DNA from: Takakia lepidozioides
Taxonomy: Eukaryota; Streptophyta; Takakiopsida; Takakiales; Takakiaceae
Length of the DNA stretch: 64,000 bases
Direction of reading: 5' to 3'
Assembly: GCA_030704615.1 (NCBI GenBank)
Contig: CM060732.1
Span: 19,284,001-19,348,000 of the forward strand
Part shown: positions 1-10,449 of the stretch, piece by piece
Layout: each line of letters starts with the position of its first letter
Numbering within the stretch: position 1 is the stretch's first letter
Notes under the pieces: model-generated
Seen by the model: only the letters and a program-made list of their open reading frames with translations
Told to the model about the DNA's origin: nothing
Database searches by the model: none
Program-made: the position numbers and the translations under genes

Positions 1-302
1 AGAAGATGCACGGCCGAGGGCGAGCAGCTCAACGTCGGAGCTTGGGAGATTCACAGCCGCGGCAAAAAGCAAGTGGCGCACGAAGCGCGCCTTCGTCCGA
101 GCTCCCCCACGACGAGGTGACCTCCGCACCTCTCGCCCTCTTGTTCAAATTCTACCTTGCAAGCTGAGTGACGAGGAGAGGGAGAGGGAGCTGGGCCGTG
201 AGAGAGAGAAGGAGGTCGCTTGACGAATTTGAATTTTTTTTAATTAACGACGGTAATCAAACAAATCAAAATTAGTAAAAGGTTAATCCCGTCGCTGTGT
301 AG
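1..302. other. Window edge, no gene seen
   Basis: No coding region is supported. The last part is T/A-rich (around 228-285) and leads into the GTCGC-rich repeats that start near 303. An isolated copy of the GAGGTCGCTT word occurs near 203, so the 5' subterminal region of the CACTA element may begin here or outside the window. No CACTA terminus was found in this stretch. Confidence 0.4.
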
Positions 303-600
303 CTGTGACCCCCTGGGGGTCGCTTTTAGTGCAGCTGCATGCACCCATTTCCCGTCGCTTTCTATTAGCAACCCCCTGGAGGTCGCTTCTGGGGACTTAG
401 AAGTTTTAGAGCCGGATATTGCTAGCTGGTAGTGTGGGCACCCATTTCCCGTCGCTTTCTAGAAGCGACCCCCTGGAGGTCGCTTCTGGGGACTTAGTAG
501 TTTTAGAGCCAGATGCTAGCTAATGTGGGCACCCATTTCCCGTCCCTTTCTATATGCAACCCCCTGGAGGTCGCTTTTTGGGACTTGGTGGTTTGCTCAC
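303..600. repeat. 5' subterminal repeats of the CACTA element
   Basis: Three to four direct repeats of about 91-97 bp. The word GCACCCATTTCCCGTCGCTT recurs at 341, 438 and (with one change) 529. Each is followed by an imperfect palindrome of the type CGACCCCCTGGAGGTCG and then GGGACTT. The same palindromic GACCCCCTGGGGGTCGC word reappears at 6300-6320, 7140-7770 and 8880-8900, on the other side of the transposase. Repeats of this kind near both ends are typical transposase-binding subterminal repeats of En/Spm elements. That role is inferred. Confidence 0.7.
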
Positions 601-1934
601 GGGCTCGGCCAATCACGGAGGATGATTATCGAAATGTAGTTCCACCCGACGAGAACACCTCCAACAATGATGTCTTCATGCTTGATGTACTTCCACCTCT
701 TTCCGACGTAGGGATGAGCGGTTGGCGGACGTACCTAAAGAGCCTCACGTGATTCATGCACAAGGCCTTGAGCATCCCGTTCCACGTCCCAGCTTGCCAC
801 CTTGAGGTCCTGGGCCTCTTAGTCCAGAGCCACGAGGCCCTGATCGAGCCACTTTGGACAAACCCCCTCGGGTGGAGTGTTGGTGCGAGCGGTGTTGGGC
901 ACGAGTGGCACCTGGAGGTGTTCCCGTGATGCGGCATGATCATATTGTGGATGAACACTATCAGACATGGGGGATTGCCGATGCAGCAAGGGTGAGCCTT
1001 CTATAATCCATTGTTGTAACATTTTTTGTGCTAGTATATAAGGACGTACGTTTGTTGTAAGTACTCGGATGTTTAAAAATGACTTGTAATTGATACTGTA
1101 ATGGAAGTTACTGTGGTTAAATATATATGAGTAAACAACAAACTAATTGTATGAATTATATATTAAGTGCAGCCACAAGTTGTTGCCCTCCAAGCCCACA
1201 AAAACAGTACATCACAGATACGTGATGAGTTGGAGGTGGACCATCCATTGCCGGATGTCACGTTGTTTTCCCCTCAGGTTGACATAGATAGGGTCCTTGA
1301 GACGAGGGGCTTACCCTACGCCCTTCAATTATTTGGTCGCCGAGCGCGCAGCCGGCCACCGCTTGCACCGGCGCCTCCTCATGATGTCGATATTCCACGT
1401 CCATCACCAGTACGCTCTAGTTGTACTAGTCCAGCTCCACCTCCTCCACCTTCTGATCCTCATCCATCTGTATCTCCTCCTCGTCCAGTTTTCACTAGTA
1501 CACCGGCCCATGTAGAGTCACCTGCACCACCTCCATTTTGCATCACTCCACCGATCCATGAGTCATCTCTATCACCTCCATTTTGCACTAGTACTGCACC
1601 GGCCCATGGGTCACCTCTATCACATTCAGTTTGCACTAGTACAGCAACCCACGAGTCACATCTACTTTTGAGTCACCCTGTCCCAGCTGCTCACCCGATC
1701 AGTCACATATCACTCCACCTCCTAGTTCACATCACCAGTCACCCCAACATATTCGGACAACTGCCCCTTCCCAATCCCAGGCCCCCATAGGTGTCTCACG
1801 TGCACGTCCCACCCGAACCCCTAGGAAGTGTAGGCCACCACCGGTACTTGAGGTACGACGGCCCGATGATCCTAGGGTTACTGACAAGGAGTATAGGACG
1901 ATGTTGCAGACACCATTCAAGCCTAGCCTTTAGC
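594..1934 (+). pseudogene. 5' part of the SET-domain gene (proline-rich)
   Basis: Coding-like sequence upstream of the SET domain, of unrecognised family. A first block (about 594-994) reads through DDYRNVVPP, has an in-frame TGA at 750-752, and changes frame near 930 into HIVDEHYQTWGIADAAR. It ends at a possible donor (AAGG|GTGAGC). After a possible acceptor near 1169 a second block reads QPQVVALQAHKNS and then a long Pro/Ser/Thr-rich tract (about residues 65-190). It shifts frame near 1760 and ends in RVTDKEYRTMLQTPF before a TAG at 1932. The in-frame stop and frame shifts suggest decay. Position and order suggest this was the N-terminus of the SET protein that follows. That link is an inference, and no function is claimed for the proline-rich part. 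Confidence 0.4.
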
Positions 1935-2006
1935 GTGCACTAGTGCCTCCGGTCCCCATTCCTTAAAGCCAACCATTTCAGTTTTGGGGTCGGCGATATT
2001 GTGTGA

Positions 2007-2520
2007 AAGCCGCCACCAACCCTTCCATGGATCGTGGGCTATTTGCAATGGAGGATATTGTGGTTCCTCCAGGGAGAGGGCAGACAATAGACTTATTTCC
2101 CTACTTTGGCCCATACTACATGTGGTTCCACTGGACGCAAATGCGACGGTAGCCCCTTGGGTGAGACCTTATGGTCTTTGTGTCAATGACCTCGATGTCT
2201 TCAATCGGGTGTTGGACCCTGGAACAAGGGTCATATGTGACGGAGATCCCGATGTGTTCGGGAATGTTGCAGGGTTCATCAATAGTTCAATTGGTAACCC
2301 TAAAATGACCAATGTATTGTGGGATGAGCGACATGACGGGGATGTTAGGCTAGCACAATCGATATCAAATTTTGTTATGACATATGCATGTATTGGTTCA
2401 GAGTTGTTCGCCTCTTATGAGTTCTCTGATAAGGCTTGGGATGAGAGAGTCCATCGGGAGTGGAGGGAGTTTGACAAACGTTACAAACGTCACTCCCGCG
2501 GCCGCCGAGGAAATTTGTAG
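2007..2520 (+). pseudogene. SET-domain protein fragment inside a CACTA element
   Basis: Two frames together resemble a SET (lysine methyltransferase-type) domain. The first, from about 2010, reads MDRGLFAMEDIVVPPG, the usual SET opening (GRGLFA.EDI), then DLFPYFGPYYM. The reading frame must change near 2115-2140. The second frame continues with VICDGDPDVFGNVAGFINSS, which matches the SET signature in which a G-N-x-A-x-F-I-N stretch binds S-adenosylmethionine. It ends with ELFASYEF, matching the E-L-x-x-D-Y end of SET domains, with Ser where the Asp usually lies. A basic tail (KRYKRHSRGRRG) closes it at a TAG. The expected H-S-C after FIN is replaced by S-S-I, so catalysis is doubtful. It sits between the 5' subterminal repeats and the transposase, in the same orientation, so it is probably element cargo. 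Confidence 0.62.
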
Positions 2521-2714
2521 TAGGGGATGGTGATTAGTCATGTACACATATCGTGGCCCCTATTGTGGCACCGGTAGGGATTGGTGATTAGGGTTTAGGT
2601 TTTAGGCTGAATGTGCCAATGTACATATATTTTTTGGATGCAAATGGAGCAATTCCCAACCATTATATATTAAATGAATTGTGAATGTATTTATAGATCC
2701 AAGTACAAGAGCAA

Positions 2715-5700
2715 ATGAGGTCAGCGAACCCTCCAAGGGGCACGCAGGCCGAGCAGGACAACAATACTGGTATTGGCCACGGAGAACAAGGCCCAGACGA
2801 CCATATTGCCCAAGATGGTGACGAGGTGGAAAATGAACACAATATGGACACTGACGATGTGAGAGCCATGGAGGATTTGTTAATGAACCACTTGGGGGAG
2901 GGACAACAAATTGGGGAGGATATGGATCGCCCGCCACATTGGATGAAGATATGCCGACCCAAATCCAATGGAAGCCGAGGTAAAAACACCCTTGTATAAA
3001 GGAGCAAAAGTGAGTCGACTTTCCACTATACTGTTGTTGCTTAATTTGCAATCCCGGTTTGGCATAAGCAACATTGGCATGTCCGCAATCATGCGCACAA
3101 TTGCGGACCACATCCTCGCCCCCCATTTGGAGCATAAAATGCCACGTTCTCAAAAAGAGGCAAGACAGGTTCTAGACACATTGTGATGGGCTACAAAATT
3201 TCCCATGCATGTCCTTTGATTGCACCTTGTACTATGGAGAGCATGCGCGTGCTACCACGTGTCCCAAGTGCAAAATCTAGATACCGAGATGATGTTCAAG
3301 GAAAGAAGATCCCACGAAAGGTACATTTCTCTTATATTCTCTTTCCTACTATTTATATTTATATACATATATACATGTGTCCACCAACTAATATATCATT
3401 TTAGGGTGTAGGGTTTAAGAGGTTGTATCATTCCGAGGGTATGCATATAGGTTATATGAATCCTTCAACTAATGCAGACTTTACAAAATATCTACATACA
3501 AACCTTTGCAAATATATACCCCTCTCTTACGTACAATATGTGGATCCAAATGACAGAAAGTAAATATTGATATATTTGTTGTGTTTGTGGGGGAGGTTAG
3601 AAAATGCATTATTTTCCAGTCATCCCGCGCTTGAAAGCACAATTTCGGAGTCCATCATTTGCCCAACTCATGAAGTGGCATGCGGAGCATCGGAGCCCTC
3701 CGGAAAGATGTGCGGCCATCACGATTCGCCGGCATGGAAACACACCGAGGAACAATGGCCTTTTTTGAAGGACGATCCAAGACATGGGTGGCTCGGCTTC
3801 TCCGCGGATGGTGTAAACCCACATTCATTCCAGTCAAGTAGCCATTCAACATGGCCTGCGACTTTGGTTAACTACAACATCCCTCCTTATCTTGCTATCA
3901 AGAAGGGTCATATCATGTTGGCTGCCATTGTGCTAGGTGAATAACACAACTCTTTTTTGTTGCTTTAGGATGTACGTGGTAGTGCAATATCGAATATATA
4001 TGGAACTAAGAATATCATTTGTTCTGTTTGAATTTGAAACGATCTAATATATATGCAAATAATTTGTGTTGTAGGGAAAAAACAAGTTGCGAATATGGAT
4101 GTGTATCTCTGCGTCCATTGGTTGACGAACTCAAATATTTATGGAATGGAGTTCCAAGCTTATGATGCATCGGCACACACTGGCACACGTTCTTTTCCTT
4201 TCTGCGAGGGCTTTTTGCTATGGCAATGCATGACTATCCAGGTACCTTTTATTTGATATTACTTATAATATAATATTCTCCGTCCAGTATCAATGTGTTT
4301 GTATGTGCTCGTCATGATTTGTTCTTTAGCAATTCATGTTTTTTGCTCGGTTCATTGAAATTATGCGAGGCGATGAATGTTAAACATCCCAACTAATTCA
4401 TGGTTTTGTGCAGGGCTTTCAGTTTGTTCGTGACTAGGCACAAAGGAGGTACGCAGCATGTTCATGTTTGTGGCAGGATACCTTGATGCAAAGCATTGGA
4501 AGAACGTCGCGAAAATGATCTATCCGAACAACTTACCGGAATTTTTTCTTCTCTCAACCTCCATGGAGAACGAGAGGCAAGAAATTATTTGATGGGACCG
4601 TGGAGAGGAGACCCTCCCCCCGCGTCCCCCTTGTTCATTTTGAAAGCCGGTGGCAAGAGGTGCTTGGATAAAAAATGCCGGCTCAAGAGGTGTGGCATGT
4701 CCCAGCTTTCAATCTTCTATCGAGTTTCGCCTTATTGGGAGGTAAACAAGTCCGAAATGCATTGGACCATACATATTTCATTGAATGTCATGAACATATT
4801 CATATGAAATTGCACCGATTTCAGGATTTATGACAAATTATAATGGAAATTTCATGATACGCAGGATCTGAAAATCCTGCACCCTTCTTTATCCCATGCA
4901 TATTTAAAAGAATGTGTGCTCAATGCACTTATTCGTTTCTTTCACTACAACTTCACGGGGGGGGGGGGAGAAGAAACGTGGCGGTGATTCCCTTGGTGTG
5001 AGGCGAGAGCTCCAAGCCCAAAACCGTATGCCACGACTATGGCCTGAAGCTGATGGTGTGGACGTGAACAATGCTCCCAAGTGGACGCCAACTTGGACTT
5101 GGACAAAGGAGGAATACAAGCAAGTGCGGACCACAATACGAGCTATCCGGAACCCGACCGGGGTATGGCGCATCTCTACGCAACAAATTTGAGGATGCCA
5201 CCACTATCCATGCTTTGAAGTCTCATGACTATCACAACATTTTTGCAAGTCATTCCTTCCCATTGCAATACAAGGGACACTCCATGAGGGCATTCGAAAA
5301 GCCATCTATCGACTTGATGATTTATTCCGTTGGCTTTGCATAAAAGAGATAGACGAGGCGGATTTTCCATGAATGAAGGAGGAGACGGCCATGGTCTTGT
5401 GTATGTTGGAGATGCATCTTTCCCCTAATTTCTTTGACATCCAAGTGCATTTGGTAGTGCACTTGGTGGAAGAGGCGAGATTGCCGACCGGTCCATGCTC
5501 GGTGGATGTACTTTCTAGAGCGTTACATGAAGGAGGTCAAGGCACACGTGCGGCAAAAGGCACATCCCGAGGGTAGCATGGCGGAGGGGTACACATTGCA
5601 AGAGGCTATGGTGTTTATGTACGGAGTACTGAGAAGGGTGGACAAAGAGGCCCCTCCAATGTGGAAGGAAAAGGATGATGTGCGGAACAAAGACATGGTT

Positions 5701-6294
5701 TTGCCGCCCAAAAAATCAAGGAGGGTGAAACTATCGAACACCGAGGTGGAGCAAGCACATGACTTAGTATTGAAGAACACCCCTTGCATAGTGGAGTGGG
5801 AGGCAAGACATGCGGATGAGAATGCACGGCGGTTGGAAGCAAGTACAATTTGGAGACGCACACCTATGAGGGAATTGCGAGCCTCACGAGGACGGCGCGG
5901 ATCCAGGAGCACGGCCCCATCGGGGGCGCGTGATTTGCCCACGGAGATGCAGCCATTGAGACCATTTCGCCATTGGCTCCGGAGTGGAGTTGAGGCTGCG
6001 AATGACGATGAGGATAATGACGAGGATGAGGATGAGGATGAGGATGATGATGACAATGAGGATGTACAAGAAGAGGAAGATCCTATTGTGCCGCCTCCTA
6101 TTGACCCTCTAGTCGTGCAAGAGCCATATGAATATATGGATGATGATTCGGCTTTTGATCATGACTCTCTTGAGAGGGGTCAATATAGTGACTTCGATGA
6201 GGACAATAAACAGAAGTTGGAGCTTGATGAGGAAGATGATGTCCCTCCCGGGTTATTGTTTAGGGACTTGAAGCGACCTCAGGGAAGGCGCTGA
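2715..6294 (+). pseudogene. CACTA (En/Spm) TNP2-like transposase, degraded
   Basis: The sequence can be read as one TNP2-type transposase only by moving between frames. In order: an acidic N-terminal block (2715-2965); KTPLYKGAKVS and a helical block ending MPRSQKEARQVLD (2985-3185); a Cys-containing block with CPKC (3190-3330); the diagnostic core KHTEEQWPFLKDDPRHGWLG and ATLVNYNIPPYLAIKKGHI (3650-3945), matching the TNP2 D-P-R-x-x-x-L-G and Y-N-x-P-P motifs; VDVYL/EFQAYDAS (4060-4255); a finger-like block (4440-4910); LKSHDYHN (5205-5260); and the DUF4218-like NFFDIQVHLVVHLVEEARL, YFLERYMKEVKAHV and HPEGSMAEGY (5430-5600). The C-terminus has a long Asp/Glu tract (6000-6075). At least six frame changes, several at homopolymers (a G-run near 4960), make it inactive unless some gaps are introns. 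The family call is firm; exon limits are not. Confidence 0.85.
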
Positions 6295-6781
6295 TAGTAG
6301 TAGCGACCCCCAGGGAGTCACTAATAGAACCATTTATGAAAAAATAGAATTTTAATGAATTTTAAATAAGTATTATGATTTAGAATATCTAGGATTGCGG
6401 ATTTGAGGGGCGTAATGATTTTATTTTTGGCTCTATTTTGTTCTTTGAATTCAGACTTTGGACTACTACATCCATGCAAAAAATTGGACTAAAAAATAAT
6501 GAAAAATAAATAAATAAAAATAAAAATTCTTAGGTCACTATTACAGAACTCTCTATGAAGAGTGCATGAAGTTGAAGAGAACTTAATCTTGAAGTGCAAA
6601 TGAGGGAAGAAAATATGGTTTTGGGTCCAGATGATTTTTTTTTGCTGCGAAATTTTGCACGCACATTGCACACGCTGTCATTAAGCATATGGCTGGAGAA
6701 TGGAATTGAAAAAAAATCATGTGTAGGCGAAACACAGTTTTCCGTCTGTACGACACGTAGTTGCGTTCATCACTTGAATGA
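6252..6781 (+). repeat. Left arm of ~525-bp inverted repeat
   Basis: This 530-bp arm is the near-identical reverse complement of 8426-8947, with a spacer of about 1.64 kb. It starts inside the last codons of the transposase frame (around GLLFRDLKRP) and runs to CATCACTTGAATGA at 6781. Most of the arm aligns base for base with a few substitutions. Because it includes the transposase 3' end, the far arm is best read as a reversed copy of this end. Confidence 0.92.
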
Positions 6782-7135
6782 CCCATTGAATGAACTTGGT
6801 TCAAGCTCATCTTTAGTCCACATGTGCTTAAGTATGTTCAGATCACCAATGCAAAGTCGCAAAAGATGAGCATCAAGAAGAAATATTCACATCAATTGGT
6901 TAATCAAATGTATCCAAAGTGCATCATGAGAATATCTACAATGCCCTTCTACGCGATCCCGGTCTCAAAGCAACCGTAGTTCTGTCACACACATCCTACT
7001 ACAATTTGCAACTGTTCTTGTCATATTGGCAAATTGTTGTACATCATAATGGGAGACACCCTCTTGGTTGGTCAATTTGGTTCCGAAGTAGTTGCCATGT
7101 TCGCCTTGTAACAATGTGCCGCGTGGGTACTACAT

Positions 7136-7790
7136 CATGTCGCTGCTTAACAACGACCCATGGGGGGTCGCTGTGAGTTATTTGCAAAATATTTTTGGGG
7201 TGCGATCAGCGCCTTCAGGGGGGTCGCTACAAGTCCATACAATTAAATAACCCGACGCCGGTTACCTGCGACCCCCTAGGGGTCGCTCTCAGATTTTTTT
7301 GCAAGTATTTTTTGGGGTGCTATCAGCGCCTTCTTGGGGGTCGCTTCAAGTCCCTAAACAATAACCCGACGCTGATTAACAGCGACCCATGGGGGGTCGG
7401 TGTGAGTTTTTTTGTAAAATATTTTGGGGTGCTATCAACGCCTCCCTGGGGGTCGGTACATGTCCCTACGCTAACCCAACGTTGTTTAACAGCACCTCCT
7501 TGGAAGTCGCTTGCTGTTGTTGTTTTGTTTTTTTGTTTTTTTTTGTTTTTTTTTTCCATATTTGTGTGGGGTGTTACGAGCGACTCCCTGGGCATCGGTT
7601 GTAGTTCCCAAATATTTTATTGGGGGTGTTTAACAGCGACCACGAGGGGGTCGTAGGTGTTTTTTCTTTCGCCATGTTTCCTGGGGTAGTGCCATCGACG
7701 CCCGGGCGGTCGCTGCTAGTTTTATTTGGGTTTCAAGATAACCCGACGGTGTTTGGCAACGACATGTAGGGTGTCGGATCCGGTCGACTG
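7136..7790. repeat. ~115-bp subterminal tandem array
   Basis: About six degenerate tandem units of roughly 110-145 bp. Each has two palindromic words of the form GACCCxxxGGGGGTCGC and TCAGCGCCTTCxxGGGGGTCGC, a T-rich stretch, and AACCCGACGCTG. Unit starts fall near 7147, 7268, 7383, 7493, 7638 and 7760. The first three are the best preserved and later ones decay. A unit also contains the GTCCCTAAACAATAAC word found at the transposase 3' end and at 8931-8947. Probable transposase-binding repeats of the CACTA element. Confidence 0.85.
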
Positions 7791-7863
7791 CACATGATTT
7801 TTTTTTAATTCCATTCTCAAGCCATATGCTTAAATACAGCGTCTACAATGTGCATGCCCTCAC
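7787..7863. repeat. Partial direct copy of the right arm
   Basis: About 75 bp starting CTGCACATGATTTTTTTTTA resembles 8481-8555 in the same orientation, including ATTCCATTCTC, GCCATATG and ATGTGC. So the end sequence occurs three times: twice here on this strand and once inverted in the left arm. This suggests repeated end duplication rather than a single event. Confidence 0.7.
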
Positions 7864-8425
7864 TTATGGGTCATGAAGTGGTGCAGAAGGTGGAATTTGG
7901 TGTGAACAACTCCCAAGATTCCTACACCCATTTCAAAGAACAAGATTGAGGTACATGTCAGGCCATCCAAATTTTCAGATACCCACTGTATGTGTATAAA
8001 GCAGTTTATTCCTATATTTGTGGTAGCAAGAGCCGACACCTATTGTCCATCAGAAGTCATCCATTGAACCAATATTGTATCATTTTAATTTGTCACTATG
8101 ATCAGACATGTTTGGGGTTTGATAGGGATCATACGCAGGCAAACTTCAATTCTAGTGCACGGTTTGCAGCGTTGGGGAACAGCTTCTCTGTATACACAAT
8201 TGCATTTCACTTCTCACTGCTATGGTAACCCAACGCAGATGGCATGAAGGTGCTATTGCTATTTTCAGGGATTGTTGGGGGGGGGGAGAGAGAGAGAGAG
8301 AGAGAGAGTGAGAGAGAGATAGCCCTCCACAAATCAGGCATAAAGCTCAAGGTAGGGATTTCCATTCAAATCATTTAAGGTACCCGTCATTGCATTCAGG
8401 GTTGGTGGGAAGCAAGCAAGCATAC
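7864..8425. other. Spacer between inverted arms; GA-rich repeat
   Basis: No coding sequence is supported. A G-run followed by an AG dinucleotide repeat occupies about 8277-8320. The rest is unique-looking A/T-rich sequence forming part of the loop between the two inverted arms. Confidence 0.5.
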
Positions 8426-8947
8426 TCATTCAAGTGATGAACGCAACTACGTGTCGTACAGACGGAAAACTGTGTTTCGCCTGCACATAATTTTTTTTTA
8501 GTTCCATTCTCCTGCCATATGTCTAATGACAGCGTGTGTAATGTGCGTGCAAAATGTCGCAGCAAAAAAAAATCATCTGGACCCAAAACCATATTTTCTT
8601 CCCTCATTTGCACTCCAAGATTAAGTTCTCTTCAACTTCATGCACTCGTCATAGAGAGTTCTGCAATAGTGACCCAAGAAAACACTTTTGTTTTTTTTCA
8701 TTATTTTTTGGTCCAATCTTTTGCATGGATGTAGTAGTCCAAAGTCTGAATTCAAAGAACAAAATAGAGCAAAAAATAAATCATTACGCCCCTCAAATCC
8801 GCAATCCTAGATATTCTAAATCATAATACTTATTTAAAATTCATTAAAATTCGATTTAATCAGAAATGGTTCTATTAGTGACTCCCTGGGGGTCGCTACT
8901 ACTATCAGCGCCTTCCCTGAGATCGCTTCAAGTCCCTAAACAATAAC
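8426..8947 (-). repeat. Right arm of ~525-bp inverted repeat
   Basis: Reverse complement of 6252-6781, ending at CAATAAC (8941-8947) opposite GTTATTG at 6252. It contains an inverted copy of the final transposase codons and of the following non-coding sequence, so open frames here on the minus strand are mirror images of the left arm rather than a gene. Confidence 0.92.
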
Positions 8948-9009
8948 TCAACGCTGATGATAGTCTAAACCCTAATCCGATCTCCCTGGGGGCTTCGTTC
9001 TTTCTGCAG

Positions 9010-9800
9010 ATACCGGGACTCCACTAGTTGACTCCAATCACTACTGCACACTGGTGGGCAAATTGATTTATCTCACCAACACGTGCCTTGATTTGTCATT
9101 TGCCGTGGGCATCATCAGTCGCTTCATGCATTCTCCTCAGCAAGCTCACTTGGATGGAGTCTTTCACATCCTACTGTACCTCAAAGGGACTGTGGATTTC
9201 GGGATTTTCTATCAACGTCGCGCTGCCCTTTAGCTCCAAGGCTTCACCGATTCAGACTAGGGCAACTCCTGTGTGGACACTCGCCAGTCCACGGGAGGGT
9301 ATATTTTCAAATTAGCCTCTGGCCCCATTACTTGGAGCAGTAAGAGACAAGCCACCGTCTCTAGGTCTACAACAGAAGCCGAGTATAAGGTGCTTTCTGA
9401 AGGTGCTCAGGAATGAGTTTACCTTAAACGACTTCTTCAAGAATTGAATCTTGGGAGTTCAAAACTAGCAACAATTGTCTATAAGGCTTCCGAAGTCGTC
9501 TTAGATCTCAAATTAGCAGTAATTCCTACAGAGCAAGAGATTCTACATTTGCAGCACGTGACAACATCAGTGCTATCAAATTGGCGCACAATCTCATATT
9601 CCATGTAAGAACTAAACACCTAGAAATCCATCATTATTTTGTACGAGAAAGAGTACTGGAAGGCAACGTCATGTGGCATCAAAAAATCAGATTGCCGACA
9701 TACTCACGAAAAATCTACTGCGAATTAAATTTGAACAACACAGAAGAGCCTTGGGTATGTGCTCTCTTTCTGAGGTTCAACAACTCGATCACAGCTTTAT
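9010..9800 (+). pseudogene. Ty1/copia reverse transcriptase-RNase H remnant
   Basis: Frames on the plus strand read the end of a copia polyprotein. YCTLVGKLIYLTNTCLDLSF and RFMHSPQQAHLDGVFHILLY match the RT C-terminus (Y.xxVGkLiYLT.TRPD and F...P...H...v..ilrYLKgT). GFTDSD followed by an internal stop, then [20 protein letters not shown] and [18 protein letters not shown], match RNase H with its Asp and Glu catalytic positions. AIKLAHNLIFHVRTKHLEIH and YFVRERVLEGNV complete the usual C-terminus. Stops (9234, 9415 region) and frame changes make it dead. No LTR was recognised on either side. Confidence 0.88.
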
Positions 9801-10449
9801 TTAGAAAGATACATCATAGGATGCTGCTCTCCTTGTTATTGCAATTCGATCCAAATCTAAAAACCATCTGGTCGTCTGCATCTTGCGCTCTTCCTGAAAT
9901 AGTAGCACTCAGCTTGTTCTCGTGTCCTGAAGGACTTGAATTTGTCCTGGGAAGCCCTTCACCTGAGGTTCGCAGTCATCCCAGGATGTATAGATACCAG
10001 GTCGATGGCCGATCACTACTGCGTAATACCTTCGAGGCTACATTGCATTTCTTCAGATGCTAACATTGGCTCACTGTAGTAACTCCGTGAGACTACAGCA
10101 GACGACGCGTCGCTCGTTCTTGGCAACTCACTAGGTGACCCTTCGTTGCTCTCATCTGCTCTCTCTTGTGTCTGATAACTCCTAGTAAGAAGCATGTCAT
10201 ACAAGTATCGCATAAACGTCGTCAAAAATCCGACCAAGGCCAACAGAAGGAAGAGCAGTGGTTTTTGCAGAGAACCGACTTCACGTGCGACATCGTGCTA
10301 GTTCACAAAGTATTGTAAAATTACAGTAGTTTGTAAGATACCTTACTCAGTCATCGTGATTAGTTCATGGGGGGGGAGGGGATTTGGAATTAGTGAACCA
10401 ACCCACATGACGACCTCCAGATTACTAGGAAGTTTACTGGATTCTTTTG
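9801..10449. other. No gene seen
   Basis: No open frame here has a recognisable domain. A G-run lies at about 10369-10381. The sequence is probably old transposon flank between the copia remnant and the LINE. Confidence 0.4.

Larger units (their letters stand above)
303..8947 (+). mobile_element. CACTA (En/Spm)-class element with SET cargo
   Basis: The element is defined by matching GTCGC-rich palindromic repeats on the left (303-600) and right (6300-8950) of a TNP2-type transposase, with a SET-domain gene in front of it. The left terminus may lie outside the window. The right end is complicated by a large inverted duplication (6252-6781 with 8426-8947). The words CACTAATAGAAC at 6319 and GTTCTATTAGTG ending at 8880 look like CACTA termini but lie inside the inverted arms, so the true 3' end is unresolved. 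No 3-bp target duplication could be assigned. Confidence 0.65.

Noticed and set aside
5523-6056. Ser-rich protein on the minus strand
   Set aside because: It is the antisense of the Asp/Glu tract and DUF4218-like part of the TNP2 transposase.
7136-7790. CRISPR array
   Set aside because: The repeats are long, degenerate and contiguous without unique spacers, in a plant nuclear transposon; no cas genes exist.
8371-8613. A minus-strand protein gene conserved with one at 6594-6869
   Set aside because: The apparent conservation is DNA-level identity of the inverted repeat arms; no domain is present.
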